NCBI RefSeq assembly: GCF_002803515.1
Contig: NZ_PHQX01000001.1
Span: 2,418,001 to 2,482,000, forward strand
Origin: Stenotrophomonas lactitubi
Lineage (GTDB): Bacteria > Pseudomonadota > Gammaproteobacteria > Xanthomonadales > Xanthomonadaceae
Direction of reading: 5' to 3'
Length of the DNA stretch: 64,000 bases
The position numbers were made by a program, and so were the translations under genes. The notes beneath the pieces are model-generated. The model saw only the letters and a program-made list of their open reading frames with translations, was not told the origin of the DNA and searched no databases. Positions 9,188 to 19,044 of the stretch are shown in pieces; position 1 is the stretch's first letter, and every line of letters begins with the position of its first letter.

Positions 9188-10626
9188 TGGCCGACAGCTT
9201 CCTGTTCTACGACCTGGAAACCTTCGGCCAGGATCCGCGTCGCACCCGCATCGCCCAGTACGCGGCGATCCGCACCGACAGCGATCTCAACGAGATCGAC
9301 ACGCCGGTCAGCTTCTTCGTTCGCCCTGCCGACGATCTGCTGCCCTCGCCGATGGCCACGATGGTCACCGGCATCACCCCGCAGCAGGCGCTGGCCGAAG
9401 GCATCAGCGAAGCTGAAGCATTCGATCGCATCAACGAGCAGCTGTCGCGCCCCGGCACCTGCGCGCTGGGCTACAACACCCTGCGCTTCGATGACGAGTT
9501 CATCCGCTACGGTCTGTTCCGCAACTTCCACGACCCGTACGAACGCGAGTGGCGCAATGGCAATTCGCGCTGGGACCTGCTGGACATGCTGCGGCTGATG
9601 CATGCCATCCGTCCGGAGGGCATCCATTGGCCCAAGCGCGAAGACGGCGCCACGTCGTTCAAGCTCGAACACCTGGCCGAGGCCAACGGCGTGCGCGAGG
9701 GCGATGCCCACGAAGCACTGTCGGACGTGCGCGCGACGATCGGCATGGCGCGCCTGTTCAAGCAGTCGCAGCCGCGCCTGTGGGACTACGCGTTGAAGCT
9801 GCGCGACAAGCGTTTCGTCGGCAGCCTGCTCGACATCACCGCGCTGAAGCCGGTGCTGCATATCTCGATGCGTTACCCGGCCAGCCGCCTGTGCGCGGCG
9901 CCGGTGTTGCCGCTGGCGGTACATCCGACCATCAACAACCGGGTGATCGTGTTCGACCTCGACGGCGATATCGACGACCTGCTGGAGCTGCCTGCCGAGG
10001 TGATCGCCCAGCGCCTGTACCTGCGTGCCAGCGAACTGCCCGAAGGCGTAGCCCGGGTGCCGTTGAAGGAAGTGCACCTGAACAAGGTGCCGGCGCTGGT
10101 GGCCTGGAACCACCTGCGCGCCGATGACCACGCACGACTCGGGCTGGACGTGGCAGCGATCGAAGCCAAGGCCGAACGACTGCGCGCGTTCGCACCACAG
10201 TTGGCCGAGAAGGCGCGCCAGGTCTACAACCAGCCGCGCGCGGCGAGCGTCTCCGACGTGGACGCTTCGCTGTACGACGGCTTCCTCGGTGCCGGCGACA
10301 AGCCGCTGCTGGCACTGGCACGGACCACGCCACCGGAACAGTTGGCTGCACTGGAAGGCCGCTTCCGCGACCCGCGGCTGCCCGAGCTGTTGTTCCGCTA
10401 CCGCGCCCGCAATCATCCCGGCAGCCTCGCACCGGAAGAACGCGAGCGCTGGAATGCCTATCGCCGCCAGCGCCTGTCCGGCGAGGAAGGCCTGGGCGAA
10501 CTCAACCTGGCCCAATACCAACAGCAGCTTGATGCGCTGGCGGCCGAAGCGCCCGACGACGTTCGCCGCGCCACGCTGCTGCAGTCGCTGCGTGACTGGG
10601 GCCAGCACCTGCAGGAGGACCTGTGA
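9187..10626 (+). CDS. sbcB: Exodeoxyribonuclease I
   Basis: 479 aa, E. coli ExoI size. A DEDDh 3'-5' exonuclease: FYDLETF (residues 7-13, two acidic metal ligands), NTLRFDDEF (near 98-106) and HEALSDVRAT (near 178-187). ExoI-type SH3-like and C-terminal domains follow. It degrades single-stranded DNA in recombination and mismatch repair. It overlaps kmo by one base and the next gene by four bases (GTGA), so it is cotranscribed with the kynurenine genes although functionally unrelated. Confidence 0.95.
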   Translation: MADSFLFYDLETFGQDPRRTRIAQYAAIRTDSDLNEIDTPVSFFVRPADDLLPSPMATMVTGITPQQALAEGISEAEAFDRINEQLSRPGTCALGYNTLRFDDEFIRYGLFRNFHDPYEREWRNGNSRWDLLDMLRLMHAIRPEGIHWPKREDGATSFKLEHLAEANGVREGDAHEALSDVRATIGMARLFKQSQPRLWDYALKLRDKRFVGSLLDITALKPVLHISMRYPASRLCAAPVLPLAVHPTINNRVIVFDLDGDIDDLLELPAEVIAQRLYLRASELPEGVARVPLKEVHLNKVPALVAWNHLRADDHARLGLDVAAIEAKAERLRAFAPQLAEKARQVYNQPRAASVSDVDASLYDGFLGAGDKPLLALARTTPPEQLAALEGRFRDPRLPELLFRYRARNHPGSLAPEERERWNAYRRQRLSGEEGLGELNLAQYQQQLDALAAEAPDDVRRATLLQSLRDWGQHLQEDL

Positions 10627-11309
10627 GCACCTATTTCTCCGATGCCAGTTTCAAGTTCCTGCGCAGCCTGGCGCTGCACAACGACAAGACCTGGTTCAAC
10701 GACCATCGCCAGCAGTACGAAGACCATGTGCGGCAGCCGTTCCTGCGCCTGCTGGGCGACCTGCAGCCGGCGCTGACCGAGGTGAGCGGACACTTCCGCG
10801 CAGACACCCGTGGCGTGGGCGGCTCGTTGTTCCGCATCCACCGCGATGCGCGCTTCTCCCATGACAAGTCGCCGTACAAAATCTGGCAGGGCGCGCGCCT
10901 GTTCCATGAGCGCCGCCGCGAAGTGGCCGCGCCCTCGTTCTACGTGCACCTGCAACCGGGCGAGAGCTTCGTCGGCGCCGGGCTGTGGCATCCCGAACCG
11001 GAAACCCAGCGCCGCGTCCGCCACTTCATCCTCGACAACCCCGGTAGCTGGAAGGCAGCCGCGCATGCACCGGCGCTGCGCAAGCGTTTCGACTTCGAGG
11101 AAACCGAGAAGCTGGTGCGTCCACCGCGCGGCTTCCCCGCCGACTTCGAGTTCATCGATGACCTCAAGCATCGCAACTGGGTGATGTGGCGTTCGCTGGA
11201 CGATGCCACGATGACCGGCCCGCGCCTGTTGTCCACGCTTGGCAAGGATCTGGCAGGATTGGGCCCGTTCGTAGACTACCTCTGCGCCGCGCTGGATCTG
11301 GAGTTCTGA
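10623..11309 (+). CDS. DUF2461 (TIGR02453) family protein
   Basis: 228 aa starting at a GTG that overlaps the sbcB stop. The N-terminus (FLRSLALHNDKTWFNDHR) and the FRIHRDARFSHDKSPYK block near residues 69-85 define the TIGR02453/DUF2461 family. The family is widespread, cytoplasmic and uncharacterised. Tight coupling to sbcB is the only functional hint here. Confidence 0.85.
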   Translation: MSTYFSDASFKFLRSLALHNDKTWFNDHRQQYEDHVRQPFLRLLGDLQPALTEVSGHFRADTRGVGGSLFRIHRDARFSHDKSPYKIWQGARLFHERRREVAAPSFYVHLQPGESFVGAGLWHPEPETQRRVRHFILDNPGSWKAAAHAPALRKRFDFEETEKLVRPPRGFPADFEFIDDLKHRNWVMWRSLDDATMTGPRLLSTLGKDLAGLGPFVDYLCAALDLEF

Positions 11310-11382
11310 ACGGCGCCGGGGCCATCACTGGCATCACCCGTCGTTCACCACCGGCACCCCCACTTGCGGCAGGCTGTGCACC

Positions 11383-11934
11383 ATGAAGAAGCTCATTGGC
11401 ATCCTCGTTCTGCTGATCGTCGTGGTGGCGGGCTGGTGGTTCGGCGGCCCCTACGTGACCGTGCATGGCCTGTCCAAGGCCATCGAACAACGCGACACCG
11501 CGCGCTTGGAGCGCTACGTGGATTTCCCACGCGTGCGCACCAGTCTGCGTGCCCAGCTCAATGATTACCTGGTGCGCCAGGCCGGCCCCGAGGTGGCTTC
11601 CAGCCCCTTCGGCGCGCTGCTGTACGGGTTGGGCGACCAGTTGGGCGGTGCCGCGGTGGAAACGATGGTCACCCCCACCGGCATCGGCGCGATGCTGCAG
11701 GGCCACGTGCTGTGGAAGCGCGGCCGCAATGAACTACAGGGTGGTGATGCCTTCGGCACGACCGAACCGGCGCGACCGCTGAAGAACGCCGAACACCACT
11801 TCGAAGCGCTGGACCGCTTCGTGGTCGACGTCGATCGCGGTCCCGGCCAGCCACCGTTGAAGGTAGTGCTGGAACCGCAGGGCCTGCGTTGGAAGGTGGT
11901 GGACCTGCAGCTGGGGATGTCAGCCACGCCTTGA
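11383..11934 (+). CDS. DUF2939 domain-containing membrane-anchored protein
   Basis: 183 aa. Residues 1-20 are a single hydrophobic anchor or uncleaved signal (MKKLIGILVLLIVVVAGWWF), followed by the DUF2939 pattern of a short helix then a periplasmic domain (SKAIEQRDTARLERYVDFP). The C-terminus VVLEPQGLRWKVVDLQL resembles a lipid- or ligand-binding sheet seen in the family. Function unknown. It lies 73 bases after the DUF2461 gene on the same strand. Confidence 0.8.
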   Translation: MKKLIGILVLLIVVVAGWWFGGPYVTVHGLSKAIEQRDTARLERYVDFPRVRTSLRAQLNDYLVRQAGPEVASSPFGALLYGLGDQLGGAAVETMVTPTGIGAMLQGHVLWKRGRNELQGGDAFGTTEPARPLKNAEHHFEALDRFVVDVDRGPGQPPLKVVLEPQGLRWKVVDLQLGMSATP

Positions 11935-11937
11935 TCG

Positions 11938-11999
11938 GTAGACGCCCACCTTGGTGGGCGCCGATGCATGGCAGTGCCAACCAACGGTTGGCACCCACC
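11938..11999. repeat. SMAG-like palindrome dimer
   Basis: The first unit starts GTAGACGCCCACC with stem to 11960; the second is GTGCCAACC..GGTTGGCAC at 11974-11994 followed by CCACC rather than CTAC, so its head is degenerate. The dimer lies between convergent genes and may act on transcript ends. Confidence 0.75.
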
Positions 12000-12009
12000 G
12001 GCCATGGTC

Positions 12010-12954
12010 TCAGCCCTCGTTGGCGACGCCGTGCGGGACGTGCCCGGCCGCCACGTGTTCACGCGCACTGTCGATGTTGTGCTGCGAATCATCAAAGAAG
12101 ATATCCGCGCCGAACGCCTGCAGGAACGGGCCCTTGTGCCGCCCACCGAGGAACAGCGCCTCGTCCAGGCGCACGCCCCATTCGCGCAGGGTGCGGATCA
12201 CGCGCTCGTGCGCCGGTGCAGAACGCGCGGTCACCAGCGCCGTGCGGATGGGCGCGCTGTCGCCAGCCGGGAATACTTCCTGCAACGTGTGCAGCGCAGA
12301 GAGGAAACCACGGAACGGACCGCCACTGAGTGGCTCGCGTGCACGCTCGCGTTCGTGCCGGCCGAAGGCTTCCACGCCCTGCTCGCGCGAGATGCGCTCG
12401 CTCTCATCGCCGAAGATCACCGCATCACCATCGAAGGCGATGCGCAGCTGCCCGGCCGGGCGGGTAATGTCGATCTGGTCGGCGGCAGCGGCGGCAGTCT
12501 CGCCCGGTGGCTTGGGCAGGATGGTTGCAGCGGCGATGCCATGGCGCAGCGCGCTGCGCACCGATTCCGGATTGGCCGACAGGAACAGGTCGGTGCCGAA
12601 CGGCTTCACGTATGGCCAGGTTGGCTCACCGGCGGTGAACGTCGCGCGGATGATGCCCAGCCCGTAGTGCTGGATGGAATTGAAGATGCGCAGGCCGGTA
12701 TCGGCTGAGTTGCGCGACAGCAGGATCACTTCCACGCGCGGGTTCTCGGGGCTGGCGCCCTGGTTCAGCGCCAGCAGCTTGCGCACCACCGGGAAGGCCA
12801 CGCCCGGCCCGAGGATGTCGTCCTCGTGCTGGCGCTGGTACTCGGCATAGGCGGCCACGCCATCGCTCTCGAACAGTGCATGGCTTTCTTCCAGGTCGAA
12901 CAGCGCACGCGAGGTCACCGCGACGGTCAGCAAACGGGGGGAATTGTCGCCCAT
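12010..12954 (-). CDS. 5'-nucleotidase (cytosolic cN-I-like, PF06189)
   Basis: 314 aa, soluble. The N-terminal block VTSRALFDLEESHALFES and the following GPGVAFPVVRKLLALNQ are diagnostic of the 5-nucleotidase family related to vertebrate cytosolic 5'-nucleotidase I. Internal AFDGDAVIFGDESE resembles a HAD-type phosphatase aspartate motif. Predicted to dephosphorylate nucleoside monophosphates such as AMP. AAGGA lies eight bases before the ATG. Same strand as nadK with a 46-base gap, so cotranscription is possible. Confidence 0.88.
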   Translation of the reverse strand: MGDNSPRLLTVAVTSRALFDLEESHALFESDGVAAYAEYQRQHEDDILGPGVAFPVVRKLLALNQGASPENPRVEVILLSRNSADTGLRIFNSIQHYGLGIIRATFTAGEPTWPYVKPFGTDLFLSANPESVRSALRHGIAAATILPKPPGETAAAAADQIDITRPAGQLRIAFDGDAVIFGDESERISREQGVEAFGRHERERAREPLSGGPFRGFLSALHTLQEVFPAGDSAPIRTALVTARSAPAHERVIRTLREWGVRLDEALFLGGRHKGPFLQAFGADIFFDDSQHNIDSAREHVAAGHVPHGVANEG

Positions 12955-13000
12955 CGGTGGGGTCCTTCAAGCGGTCGGCAGTGCCGGCCGCCTATTGTCG

Positions 13001-13774
13001 TCAAAAAACGAACTGTTCGCTCAGGATCCTGTCTTCCAGGTTGTGCTCCGGGTCGAACAGCAGGGTCACCCGGTGCTCGCGCGACTCGCGGATCGTCACT
13101 TCGACCACATCACGGGTCTCGTGCGAATCGGCGGTGACGCTGACCGGACGCTTGTAGGGATCGAGCACGCGGAAGCGCACTTCGGTGTCGGCCTTGAGGA
13201 TGGCACCGCGCCAGCGCCGCGGGCGATACGGGGCCAGCGGCGTCAGGGCAATGGTGTGCGAGCCCAGCGGCAGCACCGGTCCATGCGCCGAGTAGTTGTA
13301 GGCGGTGCTTCCAGCCGGGGTGGCCACCAGCACGCCATCACCGATCAGTTCGCCCACCCGCTCCTGGCCATTGAGGTCGATGCCGATATGCGCCGCCTGC
13401 CGGGTCTGCCGCAGCAGCGAGACATCGTTGTAGGCCAGCGACCCGGTGGTGGTGCCCGATTCTGTCAGCGCCACCATTTCCAGCGGGCGCAGGTGGGCCG
13501 GCTCGGCACGGGCGATACGCGCATGCACGTCGTCGTCGCCGCGGTACTGGTTCATCAGGAACCCCACCGTGCCCAGCTTCATCCCGAATACCGGCTTGCC
13601 CAGGTGTCCGTGACGATGCAGGGTCTGCAGCATGAAGCCATCGCCACCGAGCGGACACAGCACGTCGGCCTGGTCGGGCGCGTGGTCGCCATAGCGCGAG
13701 ACCATCGCTGCGCGGGCCATCTGCGCAGGTTCGGTGGTACTGGCCAGGAAAGCGATGCGGGGGGTGTCGCTCAT
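13001..13774 (-). CDS. nadK: NAD kinase
   Basis: 257 aa from ATG 13774 ([16 protein letters not shown]); longer in-frame readings cross a dispersed palindrome and are rejected. The GGDG motif is present in [13 protein letters not shown] near residues 39-51, and [15 protein letters not shown] near 137-151 matches the second conserved region. It phosphorylates NAD to NADP with ATP. Shorter than E. coli NadK but normal for Xanthomonadaceae. Confidence 0.9.
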   Translation of the reverse strand: MSDTPRIAFLASTTEPAQMARAAMVSRYGDHAPDQADVLCPLGGDGFMLQTLHRHGHLGKPVFGMKLGTVGFLMNQYRGDDDVHARIARAEPAHLRPLEMVALTESGTTTGSLAYNDVSLLRQTRQAAHIGIDLNGQERVGELIGDGVLVATPAGSTAYNYSAHGPVLPLGSHTIALTPLAPYRPRRWRGAILKADTEVRFRVLDPYKRPVSVTADSHETRDVVEVTIRESREHRVTLLFDPEHNLEDRILSEQFVF

Positions 13775-13838
13775 CGGTGGATCCGGGGAGGTTTGATGGA
13801 GAGCATAACCGAGCGCCGGGAGTTGGACCCCGTGGGGC

Positions 13839-13940
13839 GGATGACCGGCATATCCGCCGGGACACGCCGTAAACCCGTCCCTGGGGGCTCGATCGCGCCA
13901 TCCATGGCGCTCACGGTCCCGGCGGATATGCCGGTCATCC
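13839..13940. repeat. Nested double-stem element, copy 1
   Basis: The outer arms 13839-13863 and 13916-13940 are perfect 25-bp inverted repeats. Inside, 13895-13910 forms a GCGCCA/TGGCGC stem with loop TCCA. The segment between left arm and inner stem carries CGCCGTAAACCCGTCCCTGG, shared with copy 2. Stem sequences differ from the other two copies. Confidence 0.85.
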
Positions 13941-14000
13941 ACCTGGCAGGTTAACGGCCGGCGTCGGGTCAGGTGGTCGCAAAGGTCAAGGGCAGAACCA

Positions 14001-14028
14001 GAACGGCCCCGCTTTCGCGGGGCCGTTC
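14001..14028. terminator. Terminator hairpin after glutamate dehydrogenase
   Basis: A 12-bp perfect stem (GAACGGCCCCGC/GCGGGGCCGTTC) with TTTC loop stands 40 bases beyond the glutamate dehydrogenase stop. The T tract is poor, so it may work with a factor. Confidence 0.7.
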
Positions 14029-14067
14029 CGGTTCACGCATGCCAGGCATGGCCTGGCACTACATCAC

Positions 14068-17000
14068 TTACGCGCCGTGGGCAGCGAGCTGACCCAGACG
14101 CTGGACTGCGACCGAAACGGTCGGGTAGTCCAGGGTCTTCTGCTCGGCCAGTTCAGCCAGCATCGCCAGGGTGAAGCGCAGGCTGCTGTCGTCACGACCG
14201 ATCCACGCGGCCACCTTGGCTTCAGCGGTGCTGCCCTTGGTGGCCAGCACCTGGCCAGCCAGGCTGCGGTGGTGCGCGGCCAGTTCGTCGCGCAGCACGC
14301 CACGTGCCACCGCGTGCCAACGGCCGTTGACCTCCAGCGCGTCGATCTGCTCGAACAGCCACGGCAGCTGCAGGGCGTCGCCCAGGCGGAAGTGGATCTT
14401 GGAGACATCCACCGGCTTCAGCTTGCGGGTACGGGCCAGTTCGATGATGTCGAACGCCGGCTCCAGGAAGTGCAGTTCGGCCAGCTGCTGTGCCAATGCC
14501 GACGGCAGGCCCTTTTCCTTCCACTCGGCCACCAGGGCCTCGTAGGTCGGACGCTGCGAATCCGGCAGCACACCCGAAGCAACGCGGATGTCGTTGAACG
14601 GACCCTGGTAGCGGTTGACCGCCTCGGTGATGCCCGGCATCGGGCCCGGGCGCGACAGCAGCCAGCGTACGAACGAACGCTGCAACTTCCAGATCACTTC
14701 CAGCGCATCGATCTGCACCGACTCCGGCAGGGTGCCGTCGAGGGCGTCGATCTGCGCCCACAGCGCGCGGGCATCCAGCGTTTCGCGGCTGATGGTGTAG
14801 GCCTTGGCGACCTCGGCAATGGAACGGCCGGTGTCTTCCTGCATGCGCATCAGGAAGGTGGCGCCCATGCGGTTGATGGTCTGGTTGGTCACGGCCGTGG
14901 CGATGATTTCGCGCTTCAGGCGGTGACGCTCCATCGCGTCGGCGTACTTCTTCTGCAGCGGCGTCGGGAAGTAGCGCTGCAGTTCCTTGGACAGGTACGG
15001 ATCTTCCGGAATGTCCGAATCCAGCAGCTGGGCAAACGCCACCAGCTTGGAATAGGACAGCAGCACCGACAGCTCCGGACGGGTCAGGCCCTGGCCGCGC
15101 GCCTTGCGCTGGGACAGCTCGGCATCGGACGGCAGGAACTCGATCTGGCGATCCAGCAGGCCCTGCTGTTCCAGCGTACGGATGAAGTGCTGCTTGGAAC
15201 CCAGGCGCTTGACCGCCATCCGCTCCATCAGGCTCAGGGCCTGGTTCTGGCGGTAGTTGTCGTTGAGCACCAGCGCAGCGACTTCGTCGGTCATCGACGC
15301 CAGCAGCTTGTTGCGCTGCTCGACGGTCAGCTTCTTGGCCCGCACCACATCGTTGAGCAGGATCTTGATGTTGACTTCATGGTCGGAGGTATCCACACCG
15401 GCCGAGTTGTCGATGAAGTCGGTGTTGAGCAGCACGCCAGCCTGGGCGGCTTCGATGCGGCCCAGCTGGGTCATGCCCAGGTTGCCGCCCTCGCCCACCA
15501 CCTTGCAGCGCAGCTCGCCACCGTTCACGCGCAGGGCGTTGTTGGCGCGGTCGCCGACATCGCTGTGCTGCTCGCTGGCGGCCTTGACGTAGGTACCGAT
15601 GCCGCCGTTCCACAGCAGGTCGACCGGCGCCTTCAGGATCGCGCTCATCAGGTCATTCGGCGACAGCGCCTTGACGCTCTCGTCCAGGCCCAGCACCTCA
15701 CGCACCTGCGGGGTGATCTCGATCGACTTCAGGCTGCGCGGATACACGCCGCCGCCCTTGCTGATCAGCTTGGCGTCGTAGTCCGCCCAGCTCGAACGCG
15801 GCACGGTGAACAGACGCTCACGTTCGACGAACGTGGTCGCTGCATCCGGGTTCGGGTCCAGGAAGATGTGACGGTGATCGAACGCGGCCAGCAGGCGGAT
15901 GTGGCGCGACAGCAGCATGCCGTTGCCGAACACGTCGCCGGACATGTCGCCGACGCCGACCGCGGTGAAGTCCTGGGTCTGGCTGTCACGGCCCAGTGCA
16001 CGGAAGTGGCGCTTGACCGACTCCCACGCGCCGCGCGCGGTGATGCCCATACCCTTGTGGTCGTAACCGACCGAACCGCCGGAGGCGAACGCATCGCCCA
16101 TCCAGAAGCCGTGCGCGATGGCCAGGCCGTTGGCGATGTCGGAGAAGGTCGCGGTGCCCTTGTCAGCGGCCACCACCAGGTACGGATCGTCCATGTCATG
16201 GCGCACGACATCCACCGGCGGCACGATCTTGTTGTTGACGATGTTGTCGGTGATGTCCAGCAGGCCCTGGATGAACAGCTTGTAGCAGGCCACGCCGTTG
16301 GCGAAGATCGCATCGCGATCACCATTCACCGGCGGCATCTTGGCGAAGAAGCCGCCCTTCGCGCCGACCGGCACGATGACGGTGTTCTTGACCATCTGCG
16401 CCTTGACCAGGCCCAGCACTTCGGTACGGAAGTCTTCGCGACGATCCGACCAGCGCAGGCCGCCACGGGCGACGGCACCGAAGCGCAGGTGGGTACCTTC
16501 CACGCGCGGGCCGTACACGAAGATTTCGCGGTACGGACGCGGCTTCGGCAGGTCCGGCACCAGGGCCGAATCGAACTTGAAGCTGATGACATGGCCGTGC
16601 TGGCCGTTGGCATCGGTCTGGTAGTAGCTGGTGCGCAGGGTCGCATCGATCACGCCCATGAAGGAACGCAGGATGCGGTCCTCGTCCAGGCTCGACACGC
16701 GGTCCATCAGCTTCAGCAGCGCTTCGCGCGCGGCCTGCATCTGCGCATCGCGGTCACCCTTGCGGGCGTCGACCACGGTCTTGAGCACCTTCAGGGTGGC
16801 CTCGTCGCCGGCAGCCAGCACGTCGAGGTGGGCCTTCAGCTGCGCCTGACCAGTGGCGATGTCTTCCTTGCTTTCATGACCGGTGGCCGGATCGAAGCGG
16901 GCTTCGAACAGCTCGACCAGCAGGCGTGCCAGCAGCGGGTAGCGGGTGAAGGTACCTTCGACGTAAGCCTGCGAGAACGGCACGCCGGTCTGCAGCAGGT

Positions 17001-19044
17001 ACTTGCAGTAGCCGCGCAGCATGGCGACCTGGCGCCAGTGCAGGCCGGCAGCCAGCACCAGACGGTTGAAGGCATCGTTCTCGGCATCGCCGTGCCAGAC
17101 GCGGGCAAAGGTCTCACCGAAGGCTTCATCGACGCTGGCGGCATCGATCGCACCGGCGGTCGATTCGACCTCGAAGTCCTGCACGTACACCGGCGCGTTG
17201 TCCACCGACAGGCGGTACGGACGCTCGGCGATCACGCGCAGGCCCATGTTTTCCATCATCGGCAACGCGTCCGACAGCGGGATGTCATCCAGCTGGCGAT
17301 ACAGCTTCAGGCGCAGGCCATCGCCGGATTCGCGCGGCACGGCCTGCAGGCTCAGGCGCAGGTCGTCCGGGCCGGTCAGCGCGTCGAGCTGGCTGACATC
17401 GTTGGCGGCAACGGCGGTGCTGTTGTCTTCGATGTAACCGGCCGGCAGAGCCTTGCCGATACGCGCAGCGATGCGCAGGCCTTCAGCTTCGCCGTGGCGG
17501 GTGACCAGCGCTTCGCGCAGGTCGTCCTGCCAGTTGCGCAGCACCTGGGCCAGCTTCTGCTCCAGTTCGGCGGTATCGACGTCGAGCATTTCGCCCGGCT
17601 TCGGACGCACGATCAGGTGCACCTGCGCCAACGGCGATTCACCCAGAACCACCGAGCTGTCCACGTACTCACCGTGCAGTGCTTCCTTCAGCATCGCTTC
17701 GATGCGCAGACGCACGTCGGTGTTGAAACGCTCGCGCGGCAGGTAGACCAGCGCGGAAATGAAACGGCTGTACTTGTCGCGACGCAGGAACAGGCGGCTG
17801 CGCACACGCTCCTGCAGGCCCAGCACGCCCATCGCGGTGCGGAACAGTTCGTCCTCGCTGGACTGGAACAGTTCTTCGCGCGGCAGGGTTTCCAGGATGT
17901 GGCGCAGGGCCTTGCCGCTATGGCTGGAGCCAGCCAGGCCGGACTGCTTCATCACGTGCTCGTAGCGCTGACGCACCAGCGGGATTTCCCACGGGCGGCG
18001 GTTGTAGGCGCTGGAGGTGAACAGGCCAAGGAAGCGCTGTTCGCCGATGATCTTGCCCTTGGCGTCGAATTCCAGCACGCCGATGTAGTCCATGTAGCCG
18101 GCACGGTGCACGCGCGAACGGGCATTGGTCTTGGTCAGGATCAACGCGTCCTTCAGCCCGGACGTGGTGTTCAGGCCCTGGGCGGCCAGGGTCTTGACCG
18201 GACGTGCGGCCGACTTGTCCTTGCCGCGCATCAGGCCCAGGCCGGTATCGTTCAGCGGCGCCAGCACGTCTTCCTTGCCCTGCTTCTCGACGCGGTACTC
18301 GCGGTAGCCGAAGAAGGTGAAGTGGTTGTCGGCGGCCCAGCGCAGGAATTCCTGTGCTTCCTTGCGCGAGGCAGCGTCGACCGGCAGCTGGCGGCTGCCG
18401 AGGTCGTCGGCCAGCGCCAGCGCCTTGTCCTGCATCGGCTGCCAGTCGCGCACGATGGCGCGCACTTCATCAAGCGCCTTGTTGATGGCCTGCTCGATGT
18501 CTGCCATGGCTTCGGCCGGCTGGCGGTCGATCTCCAGCAGCATCACCGATTCCAGCTGGCCCTCGCCGACCTTGGTCAGCTTGCCGGCCTTGTCACGGGT
18601 GAAATGCAGCACCGGGTGGCCCAGCACATGCACGCCAACGCCATGCTCGGCCAGCGACATGGTCACGGTGTCGACCAGGAACGGCATGTCGTCGTTGATG
18701 ATCTGCAGCACGGTGTGCGGCGATTCCCAACCATTGGCCTTCGCGGTCGGATTGAACACACGGACATTGGCCTTGCCGGCCTTGCGGGCACGGGCGAATT
18801 CCAGCGTTTCGGCTGCGAGCGCGGCCCACTCCTCAGCGCTGTGGTGGGGGAACTCGTCCGCCTCCATGCGCTTGTAGAAATCGGCTGCGAATGCCACTGC
18901 CTCGGCCTGAGCGGCCGCGGGGTAACGCTTGCGCAAGGCCGTGTACACCGGCTCCAGGGAGAAACCAGCGGTCACTGCGACCTCCGACTCAACTGGTTTG
19001 CTTTTGTTTTTCACGGTCTTGGCTGCGGTTTTTTGCGGTTTCAT
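14068..19044 (-). CDS. gdhB: NAD-specific glutamate dehydrogenase, large (GDH180-type)
   Basis: 1,658 aa, matching the 180-kDa GDH class. The catalytic core is near residues 870-905 (RGGLRWSDRREDF and VGAKGGFFAKMPP with the catalytic lysine), and the NAD fold follows near 1,200 (VVGEGGNLGMTQLGRIEAA). The long N-terminal third (lysine-rich start, then ACT-like regions) is regulatory in this class. It deaminates glutamate to 2-oxoglutarate with NAD and feeds the TCA cycle. It is divergent from the efflux regulator and followed by a hairpin. The gene symbol follows common usage; gdh is also used. Confidence 0.95.
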   Translation of the reverse strand: MKPQKTAAKTVKNKSKPVESEVAVTAGFSLEPVYTALRKRYPAAAQAEAVAFAADFYKRMEADEFPHHSAEEWAALAAETLEFARARKAGKANVRVFNPTAKANGWESPHTVLQIINDDMPFLVDTVTMSLAEHGVGVHVLGHPVLHFTRDKAGKLTKVGEGQLESVMLLEIDRQPAEAMADIEQAINKALDEVRAIVRDWQPMQDKALALADDLGSRQLPVDAASRKEAQEFLRWAADNHFTFFGYREYRVEKQGKEDVLAPLNDTGLGLMRGKDKSAARPVKTLAAQGLNTTSGLKDALILTKTNARSRVHRAGYMDYIGVLEFDAKGKIIGEQRFLGLFTSSAYNRRPWEIPLVRQRYEHVMKQSGLAGSSHSGKALRHILETLPREELFQSSEDELFRTAMGVLGLQERVRSRLFLRRDKYSRFISALVYLPRERFNTDVRLRIEAMLKEALHGEYVDSSVVLGESPLAQVHLIVRPKPGEMLDVDTAELEQKLAQVLRNWQDDLREALVTRHGEAEGLRIAARIGKALPAGYIEDNSTAVAANDVSQLDALTGPDDLRLSLQAVPRESGDGLRLKLYRQLDDIPLSDALPMMENMGLRVIAERPYRLSVDNAPVYVQDFEVESTAGAIDAASVDEAFGETFARVWHGDAENDAFNRLVLAAGLHWRQVAMLRGYCKYLLQTGVPFSQAYVEGTFTRYPLLARLLVELFEARFDPATGHESKEDIATGQAQLKAHLDVLAAGDEATLKVLKTVVDARKGDRDAQMQAAREALLKLMDRVSSLDEDRILRSFMGVIDATLRTSYYQTDANGQHGHVISFKFDSALVPDLPKPRPYREIFVYGPRVEGTHLRFGAVARGGLRWSDRREDFRTEVLGLVKAQMVKNTVIVPVGAKGGFFAKMPPVNGDRDAIFANGVACYKLFIQGLLDITDNIVNNKIVPPVDVVRHDMDDPYLVVAADKGTATFSDIANGLAIAHGFWMGDAFASGGSVGYDHKGMGITARGAWESVKRHFRALGRDSQTQDFTAVGVGDMSGDVFGNGMLLSRHIRLLAAFDHRHIFLDPNPDAATTFVERERLFTVPRSSWADYDAKLISKGGGVYPRSLKSIEITPQVREVLGLDESVKALSPNDLMSAILKAPVDLLWNGGIGTYVKAASEQHSDVGDRANNALRVNGGELRCKVVGEGGNLGMTQLGRIEAAQAGVLLNTDFIDNSAGVDTSDHEVNIKILLNDVVRAKKLTVEQRNKLLASMTDEVAALVLNDNYRQNQALSLMERMAVKRLGSKQHFIRTLEQQGLLDRQIEFLPSDAELSQRKARGQGLTRPELSVLLSYSKLVAFAQLLDSDIPEDPYLSKELQRYFPTPLQKKYADAMERHRLKREIIATAVTNQTINRMGATFLMRMQEDTGRSIAEVAKAYTISRETLDARALWAQIDALDGTLPESVQIDALEVIWKLQRSFVRWLLSRPGPMPGITEAVNRYQGPFNDIRVASGVLPDSQRPTYEALVAEWKEKGLPSALAQQLAELHFLEPAFDIIELARTRKLKPVDVSKIHFRLGDALQLPWLFEQIDALEVNGRWHAVARGVLRDELAAHHRSLAGQVLATKGSTAEAKVAAWIGRDDSSLRFTLAMLAELAEQKTLDYPTVSVAVQRLGQLAAHGA

